Source: SXZD01 sp034680345 (GTDB lineage Bacteria > Pseudomonadota > Gammaproteobacteria > Burkholderiales > Burkholderiaceae_B). Taken from it: a stretch of DNA of 56,629 nt. The stretch lies in the NCBI GenBank assembly GCA_034680345.1, contig JAXISZ010000013.1:1-56629 (forward strand). The letters run 5' to 3'. Numbering within the stretch: position 1 is the first letter of the stretch; every line of letters starts with the position of its first letter. This document shows positions 53,284 through 56,629 of the stretch, piece by piece. The position numbers and the translations under genes are program-made. The notes below the pieces were generated by a model. It was not told the origin of the DNA and did not search any database. It was given only the letters and a program-made list of their open reading frames with translations.

Positions 53284-54495
53284 TTACATTTTTGACTTAG
53301 TTAAAATCGAATCTTTATTTACAGAAGAATAAAATTTACTAAAACTGGTTTTGAGTACATTTGGGTTAGAAAAAAGTCTATTAATTTGAACTACAGTGGG
53401 GTTGTGTATTTTTATCCAATCACAATAGCCAGGGTTTAAAGTATTTAAAATTGAAACTTCTGCTTTTAAAGTATTTGATTTTATAGAATATTTTTCGGTT
53501 TGTGAGCTATCAACAATCCAAATAAAATTTGTAATTTCTTTAAGACGATTTAAAACAAAAGCCCAGCGTTTCATAGACCATGGAAATTGTTTGTGAAACT
53601 GAATTTCTAAAATACCAATACAAGGCTCCTCAAGATTTTGATGGTTTTTTCCTAAATCCCAAGGGTGCATCAATCGACATTTTTTGAGAGAGATAATTTC
53701 CGATATGTCATAAATTAGAGTGAAATTTTGATGCAATAATTCTTTGGGGGGGTAATCAAAAACGTCGGGTTGTCTTAAGCTTGGATAGGCACCAGGTTCT
53801 GCTCCGCAGTCAGGTTGGCAACGTGCTTGTTTTTCTAAATCTGAGTACGATTGGTCGATAATTGTACCAGTGCAATCCCACATGGGAGCATAGCGCAGTA
53901 CATTTTCAGCGTTAAATAAATAGGGTTTTACAGAAAAAGTGCCTGCAACCCATTGCCAAGACAGGTAATTTGAGGCTAAGTCGCCATCTAGCAAATGTTT
54001 GTACATCCAAAGGGCGCCCACTTTCCAATCAACTTTTCTGAGGTGAACAATATAAGAGGCTAGCCACATGCGGGTGTGGTTGTGGAGGTAGCCTTGCTCG
54101 TATAAAAGGGCAACACTTTGATCTATTGCGGGAATGCCTGTTGATCCGTTAACAATATCTTGTGGTAATTGATCTTGGTATTGACCGCTCCATATTGGTT
54201 CGCGAATATTCTGCAGGATGTTACAGTTTAAGTGAGACCAAACATGGTGATAATACTCTCGCCATGCGAATTCATAAATAATTTTTTCTTCACTTGAAAG
54301 ATAATGTTTTTTTAACAAATGTGAGACACAAAAAGGAATGTCGACCAAGCCATGTGTAATATAAGGACTTAGTCTTGAGACGGTTCCATTCAGGAAGTTT
54401 CTGGTTTTCGCGTATTGGTCTGGGTTAAAAATATTTAAATGTTCTAAAGCAGCTGTGATGGAAGCGGGAAAGAGGTCGATGGGTGAAAAAGCCAT
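53284..54495 (-). CDS. Photolyase/cryptochrome-like FAD-binding protein lacking the antenna domain
   Basis: 403 residues. Positions 35-205 match the FAD-binding helical half of photolyases: LSPYITHG (42-49), EFAWREYYHH (75-84), HNHTRMWLASYIV (138-150) and DGDLASNYLSWQWVAGT (170-186). There is no N-terminal alpha/beta antenna domain. Instead a C-terminal part (about 230-403) follows, with GVIEI-like GILEIQFHKQFPWSMKRWAFVLNRLKEITNFIWIVDSS, resembling the second half of similar proteins I recall in other proteobacteria. DNA repair or blue-light sensing is possible but not shown. An SDR gene lies 18 bases upstream and shares the strand, so the two are probably one operon. Confidence 0.85.
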   Translation of the reverse strand: MAFSPIDLFPASITAALEHLNIFNPDQYAKTRNFLNGTVSRLSPYITHGLVDIPFCVSHLLKKHYLSSEEKIIYEFAWREYYHHVWSHLNCNILQNIREPIWSGQYQDQLPQDIVNGSTGIPAIDQSVALLYEQGYLHNHTRMWLASYIVHLRKVDWKVGALWMYKHLLDGDLASNYLSWQWVAGTFSVKPYLFNAENVLRYAPMWDCTGTIIDQSYSDLEKQARCQPDCGAEPGAYPSLRQPDVFDYPPKELLHQNFTLIYDISEIISLKKCRLMHPWDLGKNHQNLEEPCIGILEIQFHKQFPWSMKRWAFVLNRLKEITNFIWIVDSSQTEKYSIKSNTLKAEVSILNTLNPGYCDWIKIHNPTVVQINRLFSNPNVLKTSFSKFYSSVNKDSILTKSKM

Positions 54496-54513
54496 TTTGC
54501 TGACCTCAAAAAT

Positions 54514-55278
54514 TTATTTAATAAAAGGACGAATCTTAGCAAAACCACCGTCAACAGGAAGGATTGCCCCAGTAATTCTTAAAGATTCGGGTTTAAGTAG
54601 CCAAGCAATTGCGTCTGCTACATCTTTAGCATTATTAATTCCTGTGAGAGGGTATTGTTTTGCAGATGCTTGTTTTAAAGCGTCAGATCGCAAAAATGGT
54701 TTGGCCATTTCAGTTTCGGTTAACCCTGGGGCTACAACATTTATTCTTAGGCCATCGGCTGCGTAAGTTGCGGCAGTAGATCGGGCCATTGCCTCTAGAC
54801 CGCCTTTTGCTGCGGAGATTGCCTCGTGGTTTGCAAGGCCTAGAGCTGCTGCACAACTAGAAATCAAAACCGCGTGCCAAACAGAATGGTGATTTCTAGC
54901 GTTATTGATGAATTCACGGAGTCCAATCATGGCTGAAGTCAAATTTAATGAGAGTGTTTGATGCCACAGTTCATCGTTTGTTTGGTGAAGAGGGCTAAGC
55001 ACGATTGAACCAACGCAATGAACAAACGCATTTGGTGTGCCAAGTTCTTCAGAAATTTTTAAAAAAACATTTTTAACTTCTTGGCTATTAAGTGCATCAG
55101 CTTGATAAATTTTTACTAAATTATTTTCGCTAAAATTAGTCAGGGCTTTTTCGTGATTGCGAACAATCGCTGCACATCGACGATTTTGTTGGGTCAAATT
55201 TGTAATTAAGGCTTTTGCTATGGCGCTGTTGGCGCCCATAATTACTGTTGGCAGCGTATTTATTATGGAGGTGTTCAT
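54514..55278 (-). CDS. Short-chain dehydrogenase/reductase-like protein without catalytic Tyr
   Basis: 254 residues with the Rossmann fold of SDR proteins: cofactor loop region MGANSAIA (14-21), a VHCVGSI strand in place of NNAG, LNLTSAM, the serine at 140/141 (LISSCAA) and C-terminal LPVDGGFAKI. The catalytic YxxxK is changed: the segment HEAISAAKGG has Ile154 where Tyr is expected and keeps Lys158. The protein may not be a normal oxidoreductase, or may use another mechanism. Translated just before the photolyase-like gene. Confidence 0.88.
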   Translation of the reverse strand: MNTSIINTLPTVIMGANSAIAKALITNLTQQNRRCAAIVRNHEKALTNFSENNLVKIYQADALNSQEVKNVFLKISEELGTPNAFVHCVGSIVLSPLHQTNDELWHQTLSLNLTSAMIGLREFINNARNHHSVWHAVLISSCAAALGLANHEAISAAKGGLEAMARSTAATYAADGLRINVVAPGLTETEMAKPFLRSDALKQASAKQYPLTGINNAKDVADAIAWLLKPESLRITGAILPVDGGFAKIRPFIK

Positions 55279-55510
55279 AGGTAGTCTTTTGTTATAACCA
55301 TAGATTTTTTGATGATTACTTTTTCCTAATCTTATTGTGAGGCCAATTCATAGTTTGGTAAATACAAGATTGAAAAAAGGTCGCTTCTGTTAAAAGTGCT
55401 TTTATTAGCGCAAAATTTGCGGCATCCTTGCTTGCTTGGGCGTCCGAAAAACAAAGCAAGAAATTATATTTACTTAAATTAATTTATAGACTTAACTACA
55501 AGGGGAGAAA

Positions 55511-56287
55511 ATGAGCTATCAAACCATTTTGGTGGAAATTAAAAATCGTGTTGGTTTTGTAACACTTAATCGTCCGGCTGTTTTAAATGCATTGAATGAT
55601 CAGATGATTGATGAGTTGGGGCAGGCTTTGGTTGAATTTGATGCAAATGAGCAGGTTTCTGTTGTCCTTTTGATGGGTGGGGAGAAGGCATTTGCTGCTG
55701 GGGCAGATATAACAGCAATGGCCAGTTGTAGTTTTGCAGAGGTTTTTAAAAGTAACTTAATTAGTCGTAATTGGGACATCATAAAAGCTATTCGAAAGCC
55801 AATCATTGCAGCCGTCAGCGGTTTTGCTTTAGGTGGTGGGTGTGAGCTAGTAATGATGTGCGATATTGTGGTTGCCTCTGAAACTGCTAAATTTGGTCAG
55901 CCTGAAGTTAAGTTAGGCATTCTTCCTGGGGCTGGGGGCACTCAGCGTTTGCCTCGGGCGGTGGGTAAGGCCAAGGCAATGGATTTCTGCCTAACAGGAC
56001 GTTTATTTTCTGCAGAGGAAGCAGAAAGAATAGGGCTAGTTTCTAGGGTTTTTCCAGATGATAAGTACTTAGAGGAAGCATTCGAAATAGCCAAACAAAT
56101 AGCGCAATATTCATTGCCAGCTTTATTAATGATCAAAGAATCGATAAATCGTGCCTATGAAACTTCGCTAAATGAGGGTTTAATCTTTGAACGTAGACTT
56201 TTTCATAGCGCATTTGCAATGGAGGATCAAAAAGAGGGAATGCAGGCTTTTATAGAGAAACGTAAGCCATTATTTCGTGGTTGTTAG
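55511..56287 (+). CDS. Enoyl-CoA hydratase
   Basis: Hydrates 2-trans-enoyl-CoA in fatty-acid beta-oxidation. 258 residues, the crotonase size. Oxyanion-hole and substrate segments AAGADITAM (62-70) and ALGGGCELVMMCD (106-118), with catalytic glutamates Glu112 and Glu132 (PEVKLGILPGAGGTQ). Good ribosome-binding site GGGGAG before ATG 55511. No other beta-oxidation gene is adjacent. Divergent from the SDR gene across a 232-base gap. Confidence 0.94.
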   Translation: MSYQTILVEIKNRVGFVTLNRPAVLNALNDQMIDELGQALVEFDANEQVSVVLLMGGEKAFAAGADITAMASCSFAEVFKSNLISRNWDIIKAIRKPIIAAVSGFALGGGCELVMMCDIVVASETAKFGQPEVKLGILPGAGGTQRLPRAVGKAKAMDFCLTGRLFSAEEAERIGLVSRVFPDDKYLEEAFEIAKQIAQYSLPALLMIKESINRAYETSLNEGLIFERRLFHSAFAMEDQKEGMQAFIEKRKPLFRGC

Positions 56288-56492
56288 TGGCAATTTAAAG
56301 CTTTTCTTTGTTGGTAATTAGATTTTTTTGCGCATGAAATTAAAAAACCGCCGTTAAAAACCAATTTTTTGTAAAAATTATTTGAATTTAATAAAAGCAA
56401 TTTTATTTATATAAAATCATAGCTTTATATTTTTTTAGCGGGTTTTTTGAGTAAAAAAATAGTGATTTTAGGGTGAGTGCGAGGGGGCGTGT
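56288..56492. other. AT-rich non-coding stretch before the rRNA promoter
   Basis: No gene or terminator is evident. The A/T runs just upstream of the promoter (56390-56460) could act as UP elements for strong rRNA transcription. Confidence 0.45.
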
Positions 56493-56521
56493 TTGACAGG
56501 TTAAAAAAAGGTGTGCATAAT
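56493..56521 (+). promoter_or_regulatory. rRNA operon promoter
   Basis: A consensus TTGACA (56493-56498) and CATAAT (56516-56521) are separated by 17 bases. Start of transcription expected near 56528. It precedes the boxA leader. Confidence 0.85.
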
Positions 56522-56629
56522 CTCGTTTCTCTGCTGCTGCGAAATAAAAGAACGTAGCAAAAAAGCAGGTAGTCACTCAAAAGTGAGTGGTGTAAAGCTC
56601 TTTAACAATTAACAGCCGATAAGTGTGGG
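56522..56629 (+). ncRNA. Leader of a 16S-23S-5S rRNA operon (16S gene outside window)
   Basis: GCTCTTTAACAATT (56597-56610) is the boxA antitermination element, followed by AACAGCCGATAAGTGTGGG, wording typical of betaproteobacterial rRNA leaders. A small hairpin (CACTC/GAGTG, about 56573-56589) precedes it. The 16S start is not reached. Confidence 0.85.

Noticed and set aside
55279..55510. Promoter or operator between the SDR and enoyl-CoA hydratase genes
   Set aside because: A divergent promoter is expected, but no -35/-10 pair or clear palindrome stood out; a loose CTTGCTT/AGCAAG pairing is too weak to report.
1..56629. CRISPR array, prophage or toxin-antitoxin locus
   Set aside because: No regularly spaced direct repeats, phage structural genes, integrase or toxin/antitoxin pair was seen in the window.

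Overview
The window is a contiguous chromosomal segment around the replication origin of an AT-rich betaproteobacterium, most likely a low-GC member of Burkholderiales close to Alcaligenaceae. The evidence is the gene order (mutM-mutY, rapZ-hprK-ptsN-hpf-rpoN-lptB-lptA-lptC-kdsC-kdsD, lolB-ispE-tRNA-Gln-prs-rplY-pth), a GTP-dependent PEP carboxykinase, the PTS-Ntr/HprK module and the style of the rRNA leader at the right edge. No species is assigned.

Layout. (1) 1-6100: minus-strand origin block: a possible partial ORF, an orphan ParA-type ATPase, gyrB, dnaN and dnaA. The dnaN-dnaA gap holds a cluster of DnaA boxes and is the best oriC candidate. (2) 6100-10180: plus-strand rpmH-rnpA-yidD-yidC-mnmE, ribosome/tRNA and membrane insertion genes. 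(3) 10188-15200: an island of decay and metabolism. It holds a dead IS30-family element with intact inverted repeats, an unrecognised helical-repeat protein, pckG with hairpins in its leader, and an IS66-family relic that runs up to a parS site. (4) 15313-19608: mnmG-rsmG-parA-parB with two perfect parS palindromes, one inside rsmG. (5) 19792-26924: the complete F1Fo ATP synthase operon atpIBEFHAGDC behind a good sigma70 promoter, closed by a strong terminator. (6) 27175-32823: hemE, priA, rep. (7) 32925-39495: minus-strand cytochrome c5, pth, rplY, prs, tRNA-Gln, ispE, lolB and a large TPR protein. (8) 39671-41493: plus-strand mutM-mutY (8-oxoguanine repair). (9) 41568-49430: minus-strand rapZ, hprK, ptsN, hpf, rpoN, lptB/A/C, kdsC, kdsD (PTS-Ntr signalling, sigma54, ribosome hibernation, LPS transport and Kdo synthesis). 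(10) 49524-56287: a KefB-type antiporter, an M61 peptidase, a photolyase-like FAD protein without the usual N-terminal domain, an SDR protein lacking the catalytic tyrosine, and an enoyl-CoA hydratase. (11) 56493-56629: promoter and boxA leader of an rRNA operon whose 16S gene lies beyond the window.

Genes left of dnaA are on the minus strand and those to its right mainly on the plus strand until about 32.8 kb, as expected for replication leaving an origin near dnaA. parS/ParAB lie about 9-14 kb from it. Most of the window is ordinary core genome. No clearly new multi-gene system was found. The items most worth a second look are the photolyase-like/SDR pair, the two decayed insertion sequences, the parS placement, and the G9/C9 homopolymers in hemE and mnmG. 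All calls come from reading the sequence; no database search was run.
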